The translations under genes and the position numbers were made by a program. Below are positions 13,152-13,408 of a stretch of DNA of 13,408 nt, piece after piece. A model generated the notes under the pieces. That model ran no database searches, was not told where the DNA came from, and worked only from the letters and a program-made list of their open reading frames with translations. The stretch is from Litorivivens sp041619575 (GTDB lineage: Bacteria; Pseudomonadota; Gammaproteobacteria; Pseudomonadales; Spongiibacteraceae): NCBI GenBank assembly GCA_041619575.1, contig JBFKDP010000083.1, positions 1 to 13,408 of the forward strand, in the 5' to 3' direction. Numbering within the stretch: position 1 is the stretch's first letter; the number at the start of each line of letters is the position of its first letter.

Positions 13152-13408
13152 ATGTTGGAACTGGCGTGCAATCGGAACAACAACGTGATTGCTGTCTTTC
13201 GTCCCACTAGCAGTATTTGAATGGTGATGGCTTTAGGGGTAGTGCGGGTGTCGATAATTTCACGCACCGGGTTTTCATATCGAAGGTCGGACATCCAACG
13301 GTCAAACAAGTAGTCCAGCGAGTTGGACAGCGTACCGCTGGCACATATCAGGTCACACCGTATTAGGTTGTTCAGGTGGTCTGGGTGGTGGGTAATCTTT
13401 GATCTGGG
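13148..13408 (-). CDS. Partial hypothetical protein, enters from the right edge
   Basis: On the minus strand a frame is open from the right edge to a TGA at 13150-13148, 86 residues with no start inside that must be used. Residues such as LDYLFDRWMSDLRYENP and the codon choice (many CTG, GAC, AAC, ACC) look like real coding sequence, at least as far as about 13232. Beyond that point the codon use becomes less convincing while the frame of the next ORF becomes coding-like, which raises the possibility of a frameshift. The N-terminal part lies outside the window. No family is recognised. Confidence 0.55.
   Translation of the reverse strand, partial: PRSKITHHPDHLNNLIRCDLICASGTLSNSLDYLFDRWMSDLRYENPVREIIDTRTTPKAITIQILLVGRKTAITLLFRLHASSNM

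Larger units (their letters stand above)
11191..13408 (+). mobile_element. Integrated element, left end (continues past the window)
   Basis: Evidence for an integrated element: a tRNA gene broken at its anticodon loop, a tyrosine recombinase gene 145 bases inside, an array of short direct repeats between them, a clear rise in A+T content after 11190, and a dense module of small unrecognised genes on the opposite strand. Its right end, size and type lie outside the window. Candidates are a prophage, a satellite, an integrated filamentous phage or a genomic island; nothing seen here decides between them. Confidence 0.8.

Noticed and set aside
12671..13408. Assignment of the element to integrated filamentous phages on the basis of small membrane and soluble ORFs near an integrase.
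   Set aside because: No replication, coat or Zot-like assembly protein can be recognised in the window; gene size and arrangement alone are not enough.
1..13408. CRISPR arrays, rRNA genes and insertion sequences.
   Set aside because: No regularly spaced repeats of suitable length, no rRNA-like sequence, and no transposase or terminal inverted repeats were seen.

Overview
The window looks like chromosomal DNA of a gammaproteobacterium. The pepA-holC-valS order, SlyX, a SUI1/YciH protein and a CspA-type protein are all typical of that class. The moderately GC-rich coding bias and the mix of genes would suit a marine, non-enteric lineage such as the Cellvibrionales, but that narrower placement is a guess. 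From about 11190 to the right edge the DNA becomes visibly richer in A+T and belongs to an integrated element.

Layout. 6-4908: leucyl aminopeptidase (pepA), DNA polymerase III chi subunit (holC) and valyl-tRNA synthetase (valS), all on +. 4909-6939: a cold-shock protein gene with a long structured leader, a short-chain dehydrogenase, and a second cold-shock domain fused to two N-terminal membrane helices. 6960-8917: slyX (-), a SUI1-family gene (+), and an unrecognised 448-residue membrane protein (-). 8918-9700: an AT-rich intergenic region with a promoter candidate, then a small cytoplasmic lysozyme-fold protein. 9703-11061 (-): two adjacent small glycosyltransferase-type genes of the families labelled arsenosugar biosynthesis in databases (TIGR04283 then TIGR04282).

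11109-13408: the left end of an integrated element. A tRNA-Arg(CCU) gene keeps its promoter and 5' half but stops matching tRNA just after the anticodon loop. The boundary is followed by a possible int promoter, an array of CACCAA repeats arranged in pairs 11 bp apart (candidate integrase arm sites), and a tyrosine recombinase gene pointing inward. Convergent to it is a compact minus-strand module of small, unrecognised genes. It includes a 58-residue two-helix membrane protein and an ORF entering from the right edge whose frame conflicts with the next ORF, suggesting a 4-base translational coupling or a frameshift. The element continues beyond the window, so its type (prophage, satellite, filamentous phage or genomic island) cannot be decided here.

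Most of the chromosomal part is housekeeping. The parts most worth a second look are the tRNA junction with its repeat array, the small-gene module of the element, the membrane-anchored cold-shock protein, and the cspA leader.
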